A stretch of 64,000 bases of DNA. It comes from Guadua angustifolia. Taxonomy: Eukaryota; Streptophyta; Magnoliopsida; Poales; Poaceae. The stretch covers positions 82,874,437-82,938,436 of the forward strand of contig CM070500.1 of the NCBI GenBank assembly GCA_036346375.1, read 5' to 3'. Numbering within the stretch: the first letter of the stretch is position 1; each line of letters opens with the position of its first letter. A model generated the notes under the pieces. The model saw nothing but the letters and a program-made list of their open reading frames with translations, searched no databases and was not told where the DNA came from. Shown here piece by piece: positions 22,383 through 33,235 of this stretch. The position numbers and the translations under genes were made by a program.

Positions 22383-22448
22383 TTGGAGATCTTAATTTTA
22401 GCCATCTCCTTCTTAAATTTCTAGACTAGATACGCCACTGCCCAACAC

Positions 22449-23260
22449 ATCACCGAATCGTCTCGCATCTGCTGCCGCGAAAGCTAGCTGTCCGATCTAT
22501 TTTTACTCCAAGTTGATTTTCCTAGCGTTTGATCGATTGACTTTGGTACGTGTGTGTTTCGATTCTGATTTTGATCCAGAAGTTAAAAACTTTGAATTAG
22601 AGTTGAAGACAGCACAAGTCACCTTAAAAAAATACACATCTCAGTACTTTTTTTTATGGTGTTATACTATATATGTGTAAGTTGCATGTTTTTGTTGGTT
22701 AAGTCTAAGATATTCTTTTGGTTTTTAGATTAGCTTTGAGATATGTCTGTATATTCTAATTTTGATTGCATTTAAAAAAAATCTAAACTTGATCAATTTT
22801 TTCAAATAAGTTAATAAATAATAAGTCATCTTATACACTTTTTAAAGGTGACGCTTAAATGTATGTAAGTTTCTAACTTTTTCACTCCTGGGGGCCTTTT
22901 TGGATTTGGATGGGGGGATTTGGATTTGAATCTGTAGGAAATCCCAAAAATTCCCAACTAACTCTTCCTCATACAGACACGTTCGGGGTTGTATTTTTCC
23001 TCTCCCTATATTAGGCCACTCCTATATATGTACCTGAAAAGGGACAACTTGCAAGCTGTTATTTTTTCTTTTCCGTTTTCCTTTCTTTTCGCAGCGAAAG
23101 GAAGATCAAATATGGTTCCTAAGATGTATGTAACTTCACATTAAAAAAAAGAAGAGAAAGACAAAAGCAGGTGGAGATGACCAAACTAGATGACTCTGTG
23201 CAGCTTATTAACTTGAAGGATTTTCTGGTACGTACACGCATGATACAAGTATATATCCAC
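22449..23260. other. Intergenic, no recognised gene
   Basis: AT-rich DNA. A half-palindrome at 22890-22930 (GGATTTGGATGGGGGGATTT) is the only notable structure. Confidence 0.4.
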
Positions 23261-23440
23261 TTACATAGTTGCATACTGGAGCACAACTTTGCCGGCCAAA
23301 TTCGGGTACCCTAAGGTGAAAGAAAACCCTAGTACAGAGTACTCCTGTTGGCCCTGATCTTGCTCTTCAATCAGCACCACAACCGCTTCTTCAGAGACGC
23401 TATCGCTAGTCTGCAGAATCGGTATCTGCTTCAGATCACC
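23261..23440 (-). CDS. Unrecognised exon-like open frame
   Basis: On the minus strand a pyrimidine-rich stretch ending in TTTCAG is followed by an open frame of about 60 codons to a stop at 23261. It starts GDLKQIPILQTSDSVSEEAV and ends GYPNLAGKVVLQYATM. The composition looks protein-like and the upstream CAG could be a splice acceptor, so this may be a last exon or a captured gene fragment. I do not recognise the family and find no partner exon. It could equally be a chance frame. Confidence 0.25.
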   Translation of the reverse strand, partial: GDLKQIPILQTSDSVSEEAVVVLIEEQDQGQQEYSVLGFSFTLGYPNLAGKVVLQYATM

Positions 23441-23709
23441 TGAAACCAAACGACAACAGGAACGGCAACAGGGAAAAACAATATTGCAGAACCACAAAGC
23501 AGAAGGGTTTTGCGCTGCCTCAACTGTGCAGCCTTTTCTCATGTATATTCCCCTTTCTATAGTGTAAAGTTTACAGATGAGATGAGATTACAAATTCAAA
23601 CGAAAACAAATTCAACCGTTCTGCTAACTTTCTTTTTCCTGTTTTCTATCCGGCAAGCAACAGACTAAGTAAGACTCATATACCAATACGACACAAAAGA
23701 TAAAACTTA

Positions 23710-24009
23710 GAGCATCTCCAATAGTCAAGCCTTAAAATAGAGTCCTATACCTCAAAATAGGGCCTAAACTAAAAAAATTAGGACCCAAGATAGCTATTGA
23801 CTCCAACAATTAGACCCTAAATCTCCAATCCTTCATTCATCCCTATGGGGCCGGAGAGGAGAGTTGCTAAATATAGCAACAGGGTTCTGAGTCCTAAACC
23901 TATTTTGATAATTTTTCTCAAAATACAACCTCTGTTGGAGTGCTTTTTTTCCATCAAAGCCCTATAATTACAATTAGCAACCTATTTAGGGCTCCTCTTG
24001 GAGATGCTC
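23710..24009. mobile_element. Tourist-like MITE (PIF/Harbinger type)
   Basis: Starts GAGCATCTCCAATAG and ends CTTGGAGATGCTC, with TTA on both sides (23707-23709, 24010-24012), the target duplication of Tourist elements. Length is exactly 300 bp. It lies 73 bp beyond the stop codon of membrane protein gene B. Confidence 0.92.
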
Positions 24010-24082
24010 TTACTGAACCGACTAATATCGCAACTTATCAGGATTACCGGATAACAACTCCTTCGCAATTTCCATCAATTAA

Positions 24083-24613
24083 TCAAACTTTCTCCTCAAT
24101 TTTAGAAGCCTCGTCGTTCCATTTCTCCATGCTGATGCCGCCATCTGTAACAAACAGCAAACGGAGCCCGCAAATGCCGATGAACAGGGCCATCACCCAG
24201 CTGATGAGTAGGCTCAACGGCGAAACGGGCGGAAGCGACAAGCCGGCGGTCAGCGCCATCGACAGCGCCCACACGGACAGCTTGAGCCGCTCCCTCGTCC
24301 GACTCTCGGCGGGGGAGTATTCGGCGGCGACGAGTACCTCGAACCTGCGGATGCAATAGAAGAGCAGCGCAAGCATGGCGTAGGCGGCCAGCACGAATGC
24401 CAGGTCCCGCGGGTCGTGCAGCACGCGGTACGTGGTCTGCGCGAAGTTGACGGCGACGAGGAAGCAGGCGGCGTAGGGGAGCAAGCGGAACACCATGCTC
24501 AGCACGCTGTTGTTATGCTCTTGCCGCGGCTGCTGTGGTGGTGGTGGTGGTAGTGGATGTTTCATGGAGGAGACGTCGCCAATGATGCTTCCTTTGCCCA
24601 GGCCATCCCCCAT
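24083..24613 (-). CDS. Four-helix membrane protein, copy B, apparently chimeric
   Basis: A 176-residue intronless gene of the same family as the gene at 15909. Residues 1-122 differ from copy A at only about seven positions and include the same start MGDGLGKG, the HDPRDLAFVLAAYA motif and the first two hydrophobic segments. From residue 124 on, the proteins are only distantly alike: copy A has FAWRVAPLMPPP while B has LSLPPVSPLSLL, and the tails end NDKV against IEEKV. At DNA level the break is sharp near 24245. The FAWRVA motif shared by copy A and the 60797 paralogue is lost in B. The frame is intact. Whether it is expressed is unknown, but TATAAA is retained upstream. Confidence 0.75.
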   Translation of the reverse strand: MGDGLGKGSIIGDVSSMKHPLPPPPPQQPRQEHNNSVLSMVFRLLPYAACFLVAVNFAQTTYRVLHDPRDLAFVLAAYAMLALLFYCIRRFEVLVAAEYSPAESRTRERLKLSVWALSMALTAGLSLPPVSPLSLLISWVMALFIGICGLRLLFVTDGGISMEKWNDEASKIEEKV

Positions 24614-24702
24614 TGGATATATGTAGATACGATCGACGTGCTTCGATGCTGTGCTACTGCTCCCTGTTCCTTACACAGTATGTCAGGTTATGCCTATATG
24701 GG

Positions 24703-24708
24703 TTTATA
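24703..24708 (-). promoter_or_regulatory. TATA box of membrane protein gene B
   Basis: Minus-strand TATAAA about 90 bp upstream of the start codon at 24613, aligned with the longer TATATATAAA of gene A. Confidence 0.55.
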
Positions 24709-24904
24709 TCATTATATGGGATCATGTGACTTCGATCCATATTGTTTATATATATACTGGCTCCCGTCTTCCTACGTACGTAAGTAGCGACAACTTCACC
24801 GAAGTTGTGCATGACAACGAATGTAGTATAGCAGAAACCATTGGCTGACCGAGCAAACCTAGTCCTGGAACAACAATTGAAAAGAGAAGAAGGCCTTAAC
24901 TCTA

Positions 24905-25078
24905 TCCGATTCGATGTTCGTACTACATATGATTGTTTGTATCGATCATCGGCGAACTTGACCCTGTGTGCTGTGCTACGTACGAAAGTAGTCCGATTCG
25001 ATGTTCGTACTACATATGATTGTTTGTATCGATCATCGGCGAACTTGACCCTGTGTGCTGTGCTACGTACGAAAGTAG
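24905..25078. repeat. Perfect 87-bp tandem duplication upstream of gene B
   Basis: The 87-bp unit starting TCCGATTCGATGTTCGTACT at 24905-24991 is repeated without visible change at 24992-25078. Block A has only one related copy (near 16818), so the doubling is recent and specific to B. It lies about 290-465 bp upstream of the gene B start codon. Confidence 0.93.
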
Positions 25079-25981
25079 CCTGGCTGCTCGCCGCAGTTGT
25101 CAGCTTCTTATTATTTTTTGACAACGTCAACTTCTTAGATATGTTACTAGACTGGAATATGCGCCGCGCCTTGCTACGGGAATTCTTACCAACACCCGGA
25201 GAGCAGCAAAATAAATAAATAAATATAATACATGTTGCCATGGCTGCTATATGAAACAATCCAACCCCGTTTCGAATGGTTATAAATAATTCAGATATCG
25301 CGGTTGCACCATAAATGAGATTACAACACTGGTTGCAGTTAGCATAGATCATGTATGTCATATGTGTGTGTATAGTCAAAACTCACCCAAATACCTAATT
25401 AAAACAACCGGAGAAGACGACATTAGCATTGATTAAAGTTAGTGAGGATCATTTGTTGCGATACATAGGATAACCACGTTGAACTACTGATGAGTGGCGA
25501 TCCGTTTGCAACACGGGAACTTGGTAGAAATTATATGAGAGTGAACTTATTCTTGTAAAGTTTATGAATTCTACATCCCGTATTTGTCTCAGGTCGGGTC
25601 ATTATAGTTATAGGCATCTATTATGTACTGCCTCAAGTCACAAGCGCAAGTCCTTTTGGATATTGGCACCGCCTCTAAATATAATTTTAATCACTAATTT
25701 TTATTTTAATATATTTATAAAACCCAATAAAATTATAATATTATGAAAATACTTTTTAAAATAAATCTATACATAGATTTTCATGTATTCAATTTAAATA
25801 TTTATGGAGATGTAAATATATAGATGGTTTTGAAAGTTTGATAGGACGTATCCCAAATGACATATATTTGTGACTAGATGGAGTATTTAAAAGCTAATGA
25901 CAGGTTATTTACAACTTCTAAAAAGAGAAATATGCTGAAAATTCTTTGGTGGACCTTAATTTTGAAGGGTTACATTTAATA

Positions 25982-26239
25982 CTCCTTTCATGCATAAATA
26001 TTTGTCGTTTTGGACATAGGTGCAGTCAAACTTTTAAAACTTTGACTGTCAATATCTTTTATAATATTTAAATTGGATACAAAAAAATCTTATGTATAGA
26101 TTTGTCTCGAAAAGTACTTTCATATTATTACAATTTTATTGTGTTTTATAAATTTATTATAATAGAAATTAGTGGTCAAAGATATATTTTGGAGACTGTG
26201 TCAATGTCCAAAATGACAACTATTTGTAACCAGATGGAG
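25982..26239. mobile_element. Stowaway-type MITE (block B copy)
   Basis: Same element as 19057-19310, with TA flanks. It begins CTCCTTTCATGCATAAATAT and ends TTTGTAACCAGATGGAG. It was carried along by the block duplication. Confidence 0.8.
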
Positions 26240-26696
26240 TAATTAGCGTGGAGATATATTAATTTGAAAATAAAAAAAAGAGATAATTAGCACGGCCAAT
26301 AATTCAAAGGTTGAGATTTTGTAAATTTGCAAGACGGGCCTACCTCTCAATCCTCTTTTTACCATAGGGGAGAAATCTCAAAATAAATTATACTAATTAA
26401 ATATGAAATCAATATCACAAATATATTTTTTTGATTAGGAATTTCAACATTTGCAATTCGAAAAAAACATAACTATATTATATTATACTACACCGTGAAA
26501 TTGCTCGAGCCGTAGCTTCCAATAATGGATAGCGAGCCTTGCTTGGTTTGACCTTAAACACTTCGGTTCGCCCCTTTAATTGAACAATTATAGTTGAGTC
26601 GAGTGATAAGCTCGTTTAGTATGCAACCTTGAACTCTTTGGCTCGCTCCCTTCATCGACTCTTTTGCATATTTTCATTTAAAATACTTAAAATGTT

Positions 26697-26756
26697 CTCT
26701 CTCTATATATATGTATGTATATGTATGCATGTATATATATGTATGTATGTATGTAA
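26697..26756. repeat. TATG microsatellite
   Basis: Interrupted run of TATATATG and TATG units. Block A lacks it. Confidence 0.8.
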
Positions 26757-27009
26757 TTCCCTAGTACTATGAAAGATGGTAGCATATATTATTATACTGT
26801 TTTGAGAAAACATTTTACCTTTTCTCCTTTCTATACCTTTTACTTCCATTATTTATAGCTATTTTCAAGATCATTTACTATTATGGATTAGAGTAGTATA
26901 CATCATTCAAATGGAATAGGTGGCCGAATAAAGGAAGACCCGTAATACAATCTTTTGTACTCCCTCCGTCCAAGTTTATAAGGCATATTTTTTTCGAATA
27001 GTCTTATCT

Positions 27010-27570
27010 ATATATCATTTTTCATTTTGTTCAAGTTTGCCAGTAAGACTTTTATCAGGATAGTAGCACTGTCCGAATTTTTAAAAAAATTTGAAGCTTG
27101 ATCACCATTCGAAAATTTTATGGAAACATTAGTGATGCATCAGAATCATTGAAAAAATTTCAAAATTTTCTAACGTGGTTTGTACCATTTTTCATTCGGT
27201 TCAAACTTACCGGTCAACATTTTATCAGGATAGCAGCAATGTTTGAATTTTTAAAAATTTCATAGACTTGATAATCACCTGAAAATTTTATGGGAACATC
27301 TCTTATGTGTCAGGAACCTTAAAAAAAATTCAAAATTTTTCGACATCGTTTGAACTATTTTTTGATTAGTTGAAATTTGCTGAAATTTTGGATTTTGGGC
27401 TGAAATTTCGGATTTTGGGCCTAATTTTTGGAAAGAAAAAAATGGATTTGAATTTTCCTTTTTGAATTTTGACTGGATTTCGTCTGAAATAACGATATTT
27501 CGCTAAAATTTTGGATTTCGGTCACCGGCAAAATTTTATCTAAAACGAAATTTGAATCCTTGTGTACAGT
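27010..27570. repeat. AT-rich GAAATTTCGG repeat inserted in block B
   Basis: Two diverged units of about 170 bp, with landmarks GCACTGTCCGAATTTTT at 27066 and GCAATGTTTGAATTTTT at 27236. They are followed by a tail with repeated TTGCTGAAATTTTGGATTT-like motifs and the end TTTGAATCCTTG. The same repeat type, with more units, is at 58840-60245, and a related tail is at 56230-56410. It interrupts the Stowaway element that starts at 26960. The class is unknown to me. Confidence 0.65.
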
Positions 27571-27732
27571 GAGTTATACACAATGAGTTAGATTGTGAGA
27601 ATCAAATTTTAGAATCGAACTATTTATTTTTTTATTCTATTTTTAGGACTAGAATTTAGAATCAAAAATAAAAACAAATATATCCTAAGACCATGACTTT
27701 TTCAAAGCCAGTTGCGTGCACGACGGTGTGTC

Positions 27733-28120
27733 ATGCTGCTGCTGTGCGGCATGCGTGTTTCCCTTTGATCATGATCAGATGCCTTCCATATATCAGAATG
27801 CAGACATGAAGGGGTTTCTGTTTCTCGTCGGGGATCGATCGAGCTGAACGCCTGAGAGACGCCCGGACGTACGTACGTAAGCTTAATACCAGTCTACAGA
27901 TGATGTCATGTGGCCTGCCTACGTTAGAGATGTTCTAGCACATGACTTCTCTATCTGACGACAGAGATGGAATTCGTTCGACCTCAAGGTTAAAAACCTT
28001 GACTCTGGAAGTTCGCCACAAGATACGGCGGCGGCCTTACCGATTTACCATTGACCTGCTGCTGCAACCAATGTGCTTTTGGAACTTTTGTACCATTGGG
28101 TGTTCGTGGGAAATCTCTAC
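27733..28120 (-). repeat. Inverted copy of the block's left flank (E)
   Basis: The complement of this stretch matches 15255-15615 of block A, and beyond the hAT element also 14715-14736. Landmarks are the CTGAACGCCTGAGAGA run, the CTGACGACAGAGATGG run and the GCTGCTGCAACC run. It reads straight through the place where block A has its hAT element, with one copy of the target ATTGGGTG at 28095-28102. It abuts block B head-on at 27732. Confidence 0.85.
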
Positions 28121-28386
28121 TAATATAAATTTGCAGTTGGTGACAGCGGTCCGTTCTTTCTAGTCCCCTGGTGCGTCATATCTCCAATAATAACCGGTCA
28201 TTATAGCTAATTATTCTTTCCTGATTTACAGTCAGCCATATCTCTCTAAATATGGCTGATTATTATAGCAAAATCCCTGATTATTACTGGTAATTAATAG
28301 CCGACCAATCATTCCTTTTGTACTCTATATATGTTGTACAGTTTTCATAGAGTCAATCAAGGGAATTAATTCAAGATATCACATAT
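28121..28386. other. Possible LTR-like remnant, no gene
   Basis: Contains GCCATATCTCTCTAAATATGGCTGAT inverted motifs, CTCTATATATGTTG resembling a TATA box, and TCAATCAAGGGAATTAATTC. This looks like part of a retroelement LTR, but I cannot define ends. Confidence 0.25.
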
Positions 28387-29310
28387 CGTGCCGCCGCAGC
28401 GAATGAACTCGACGAACTGATTAATAAGTGACGAACCGATATGCTTGGCCGTGAGGCGTAGGAGGCCGAACGCCGCGGTCAATAGTAACTGCGGCCAGAA
28501 GGACAGCTAGAGCGCGACGCCCACCGGGTGCCGTGACCCCAGCGCCGGCCAGTTGAACATGAACAAAGCGTACGACGCTTCGGCGCGGTTACCCGGCGAC
28601 ACCGGTGGGATGTCGTCGGCGGTGAGAGTCATTAGCATACCCCTTGGAGATAAACAGGTTGATCCAGCTAAACTTCGCGAGAAAGAGGAACGACGCGGCG
28701 GTGCACGACATGGCGGGCGCCTCGGCGCTGGTGTTTTCTGGTTCACCTTCATGGGCTTTGGTGTCATGGTCGGTGAAGACAGTGATGGTTAGGTACGCCA
28801 GAGGTATGGAGACGAGTAGGCCGACAAAGGCGAGATGGTCATCTGGGAAGAGCAGCGAACCGTCGGTGCAATGGACCACCGCCGAAGCGAAGAAGAGTGC
28901 GGCGCCGAAGGCGGTTGCGATCCAGAAGATGTGGAGGTGCAAAGGTTGGGTGGCGGCGGTGGCCCTTTTCTCTGAGGCGACTGACTACACGGCTATGGCA
29001 TGTGCGACGAAGTGGGCGGCGAGGAAGGCAGACTCCATAGCGCGCCATGGCGTGCTCGGCAGGAGGAAGAACGCGAGCGCGAGGAGGACGACGGACGCCG
29101 CGACGAAGACGGCGAACACCCCGAGCGCGACCGCGTAGCTGCCAGTGGTCCGGAATGGCGGTGGCTTCGACAGTAGTGCCTCGTGCTTGGGGGATGTCCC
29201 CGTGTCGCCCCTGCGAAGGTGGTGGAAGATAAGGACGAGCGAGGCGACGAGGAAGATGAGGTCGACGGCACCGAGGAGCGCGCGCTGTGGGCATGGCGAG
29301 AGGAAGAGGA
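28387..29310 (-). pseudogene. ABC transporter subfamily C (MRP-type) fragment, broken
   Basis: Minus-strand frames in order resemble the N-terminal region of plant ABCC transporters. They begin PCPQRALLGAVDLIFLVASLVL, then hydrophobic helices (FVAASVVLLALAFFLLPSTPW), HLHIFWIATAFGAALFFASA, and FSWINLFISKGYAND, the conserved start of the first core membrane domain. A shift of frame near 28640 continues as ADDIPPVSPGNRAEASYALF and then LSFWPQLLLTAAFGLLRLTA. Breaks are a TAG at 28985-28987, the frameshift, and a TAG at 28507-28509 replacing an expected Trp. No nucleotide-binding domain is present in the window. This is a non-functional gene fragment. Confidence 0.8.
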
Positions 29311-30159
29311 ACGTAAGCTGGTAATATAAATTGCAAAAAAGGATAAAAATGATTGATTGATTTTTGAGATTGGTAATATATATTGCTACGTACAATATAT
29401 TTGATTTTAATTCATATCGGAGAAGAAACCATAAAAATTTTTGTAATTGAGAGAAATAGATGTTTGATCTTGTAGCACAATTTTCTTTTATTGCTTGACC
29501 TTTATGTTTTGTTACCAATTTTATTTTTCGTAGCAACGCACGGGCATTGATCTAGTATATATAAACAATAGGTGAAATTTCTGTTGATGTATATGTGTGC
29601 ATTGGGGTTCATTCAAAATATATATAAAACAGCAGGCGAAATATACAGAGGACGATGAAATAGGGCATCATAGGGTTTGGGCATCAAAATTTTAAATACG
29701 TGAATTCAAGCAAATTCGGGTGTATTTTTCGAAACTTTCAGCTTTAGTGTATACATCCATCTATAACAATTCAAATGAAACACATATCTTTTTAAAAAAT
29801 GTACTCGAATTCAAAGATTTGAACGAATTTAGATTACATGCTTTGTTGATTTATATATAAAATCAGCACATACCTACAATTAAACCATCGTAAAAAAGGA
29901 AACTTTAGTTTGAATTTCAATTCAAACTTATTTGTACTAGTTAATAAACTGGTTAATCTCAACATCATTAAGATTTTAAAAATTTTCACATGCAAATATA
30001 TAAAGAAAATATCCATTTTAAATCATGATGCCTAGACACCATAGTGTCCCTGGTAATTGTACTATATGATAAAGCTGAAGTATCCACTTGTTCTCTCGGT
30101 TTATAATAATTGTACTATATGATAAAGCTGAAGGATCATGGTGCCTTGGCACGGTTTTG
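29311..30159. other. AT-rich spacer, no gene
   Basis: Includes GTAGCAACGCACGGGCATTGATCTAGT near 29532, a short terminal-looking motif seen in many grass repeats; a related motif (ACTAGACTGGAATATGCGCC) occurs in the duplicated blocks. I cannot assign it to a class. A 27-bp motif (GTACTATATGATAAAGCTGAAG) occurs twice, at 30058 and 30112. Confidence 0.4.
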
Positions 30160-31180
30160 TTCGGTGTCAAGCATCACGTTAGGAAAAATGGCACAGTCAC
30201 GCAGCATCAAGCCCAAATCTCTGTTTTCTTTTCTCTCGGTTCCTGTTCGTTGTCCTCGTGTTGACTTGACCTGCCCAAGTCATTGGTGCAGGCTTCTGGT
30301 CGAGGCAACGCCATGACCAAGCATGACGCGGAGCATGGTGTGATGTCACACCGCACCGCAATGCACACATATACATCGATAGAAACTTCACCTGTTGTTT
30401 TATATATATTTCCAGCGAACTGCCAGTGGTATATGAGTTCGAAAAGCGAGTTGGTTGCAGCAGCAGGTCATTGGTAAGTTGGTAAGGCCACCGCTGCTCT
30501 GTCTTGCGGCGAACCTCCAGAGTCCAAGGATTTTAGCCCTTAGGTAGAACATCTCTGTCGTCAGACAGAGATAGAGATAGAGATGTCATGTGCTAGAACA
30601 TCTCTGACGTAGGCCACATAACATCATCTGTAGACGGTAATTAAGCTCACGTCCGGGCGTCTCTCAGGCGTTCAACTCGATCAATCCCCGACGAGAAACA
30701 GAAACCCCTTCATGTCTGCATTCTGATGGAAGGCCTCTCATGATCTAATGGAAACACGCATGCAGCACAGCAGCAGCATGGGTGGATAGACAGACAAACA
30801 TATGGATGTCACACTCGTCAGATGGTTTGCACGCACAGACGCACACGCGACGCGCGCCAAGTCTGAAAATGATGAAGCCTGTGTATTGAATTTGAAACTA
30901 TTAACAATGCATCAGCTTACAGTATCTTTTCTGTTACAAACTCACACAGAGAAACTTGAAATCTTGCATATGATTTATGTAGCTTGAATTACTCCAAGCT
31001 TGTAGTATGATTTACACCAACAAGCTAGTATTATGATTGTTTATGGTCGTCACACTTTCTTTCTTTCTTTTTGGAAAAAAAAGGGATGGGATGGTCTTCA
31101 CCGTGACCAACAGCGTCACAGACAAACAGCAAGCAGAACCCACCGACGTTGGCGCGTTGGCCGAGCAGAGCCATCACCCA
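30160..31180 (+). repeat. Duplicated block, copy D (left flank and gene stub)
   Basis: Directly matches 14290-16036 of block A, without the hAT element: the GTGTCAAGCATCAC start, the TCTCTCGGTTCCTGTTCGTT run, the CTCAGGCGTTCAACTCG run and the microsatellite-like TTCTTTCTTTCTTTTTGG. It ends where a retroelement LTR begins at 31181. The rest of this copy probably continues at 56411. Confidence 0.82.
31100..31180 (-). pseudogene. Stub of a third membrane protein gene copy
   Basis: The minus strand matches the 3' part of gene A around CTGTTTGTCTGTGACGCTG and GGTGGGTTCTGCTTGC. The extreme 3' coding end is deleted, an insertion of about 10 bp is present near 31150, and the upstream part is cut off by the retroelement LTR at 31181. 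Only about 25 codons remain. Confidence 0.75.
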
Positions 31181-32823
31181 TGAAACAACCCACAAAATTA
31201 GTAGTGCACAGGAGAACGAAATTAATACCGCATATAACTAAAACATTCAACAAAGACTGATCATCATATTTATTTATTAACAAATGTCATACAACGATGT
31301 ATCATATGGATTACAATGTACATGAATCTCATATTACATAAAAAGGAAAAATTACAGGAATATTCAACTACCCTAAACACTAAGCTTCGGTATCTTCGGC
31401 TTCAATATCCTAAAATCATTAGTCGTTCATACATATAAACCAAAATGGCTAAATAGTTAAAACTTAAAACGATTAATTGAGTTGCCGTCAAACCTGAATA
31501 AGTTGGTATCGCTCATCGAGATACCAGACTGTCCGAGACCAGTTGACACCTCTCGCTAGATTGGGTATCATCATCTAGCATTGTACAAACCTGTATTCAT
31601 TGGGTAACCATAGTCATGACTCATGACGGAATAGTGCCAAAAATATAGCATGATAAAAAGGTGAAACCCCACATAGTAAAAAGTGAAACCTCAGTTAAAA
31701 AGAAGTCACCAGCCGAACCTCCCCCTAGAGCATCCATTTTGTCCATACACACAACCATCAAAGGCCAGAACAACCAAGCAAAGCCAAAGCTGCCCCCCCC
31801 CTCGTCCATTGCATTTTCCTCCACAAACCCATAGCAGCCGAGAGCACCAAGTCTCAGCCAGGAGCAAGCTAAGCCAAGAAGTCCCTGCCAACCCAAGGCC
31901 AGGAGGAGGAGGAGCAAGGAGACCTCCACACCACTAAAGCCACTAGGTGGAAGAGCAAGCCAGGATCCAGAAGGAGGAGCAAGGAACAGGCCACATCTCT
32001 ATCAATCTCCCATACAGACTTCACAATCCCACACCTCATCCCCATCATCTCAATCTCAGGTAAGCAACCATCCATTAGCCACCGTTATCAACATAGGGTA
32101 ACTGCCAAAGAGAACTAATATAGACAGTAGTAATCACCATTGGTCTCAATAGGAATGGTAGCTGTAGGGGCCGCACCGCGCGTACCTGTCAACCCCCTGC
32201 GTACTCCCCGATGTATGGGAGGCCATGGGTGTCACCATCGCACTGTAAAAACTAGGCATTCACCCCATATTTATCATTAACCCGTATCACAAACCCCACA
32301 TATGAAGTCACATAGCAACCACATAACAAACACTAGATGAAATCAATAGACAATAAAGGGAAGGGGAAATGGCAACCATGTGGTGGCCGAGGAGGCCAAG
32401 GTGGCATCGACAACCGACAAACTGATGTCGAGTGGGCCAAGCATCAGCAGCCTGGTGCAAGACCGAGAGGGATAGGGCGACAACCTAGAGACCGGCTGGG
32501 CCGAGGCATGGCACATGGGGTGAGGGACCTGGAGGTGATGAGGCCTACAACACGGCCTAGATGAGAAGTGGGGGCATCTTAGGGGACTGTAGGAACTAGC
32601 GGGAGGAGGCCCAAAGACCTAGCCTAGAAAGAGGTTAGCCGAGCAGGCTAGGGTAGGGATGGCAATGGGGCCCCGATCCCCATTTCCCCGCGGGGAATTC
32701 CCCTATTAGGGGATGGGGACGGGAGAAAATTTCTCCTTGCGGGGGCTTATCGGGGAAAATATTGCCCCCATTGGGGATCGCGGGTGTGGGGAATATATAC
32801 CCCGGGGGCCCACAAGGCAGACC

Positions 32824-33235
32824 TGTAAGGTCCAACCAGGCGAAACTAGGCCAGGCCGACTACGGAGGACTGGAGGCATACTGGGCTGAGCGAGATATGA
32901 AGAATCAGAGTAAATCCCAGATAAGGAAATCGAGTCGTATTAGGCAAAGGATGATTGTAATCCAAACTGATATAGAGTCGGATAGATATGAAGGTGCAAT
33001 TCCCATCTCGATCCGAGGGGATTCCTATTGTAACCGCCTTCTCTCGCTATATAAAGGAGGGGGGCGGGGAACCATCAAAGAACAACATCATCAGCAAATA
33101 AGCTAGCCAATCATAATCCCAGAGCACAGGACTAGGGTATTATCTCCACCGAGAGAGCCCGAACCTATATACATCGTGGTGTCTTGTGCTACCATCGAAG
33201 TTCCCGATCCAAATATTAGCCCCTTATAATTATTG
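32824..33235 (+). repeat. 5' LTR region of the nested gypsy element
   Basis: Contains TATATAAA at 33048-33055, preceded by TATTGTAACCGCCTTCTCTC and followed by GGAACCATCAAAGAACAACATC and CTTGTGCTACCATCG, a layout I know from LTRs of this gypsy group. TGTAAGG at 32824 is the likeliest left end. Leader sequence TTGGCGCCCAAGTAGGGGC follows near 33254. Confidence 0.6.

Larger units (their letters stand above)
21557..22440 (+). mobile_element. hAT element carrying only a transposase 3' part
   Basis: It begins CAATGGCGTA and ends TACGCCACTG (complement CAGTGGCGTA). Both sides carry the perfect 8-bp duplication CCCAACAC (21549-21556, 22441-22448). The 884-bp element holds the C-terminal part of a hAT transposase and an AT-rich right end. 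Its ends resemble those of the small element at 9387-9625, so the two are probably in the same hAT group. Confidence 0.92.
24245..27732 (+). repeat. Duplicated block, copy B
   Basis: Matches 16096-20845 in the same orientation: most of the membrane protein gene, its promoter, a shared downstream piece around CTTGCTACGGGAATTCTTA, the Stowaway element, and the end GTTGCGTGCACGACGGTGTGT. Block B lacks about 1 kb present in A and has its own insertion at about 27010-27570. It stops abruptly at 27732, where an inverted copy of the opposite flank begins. Confidence 0.8.
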
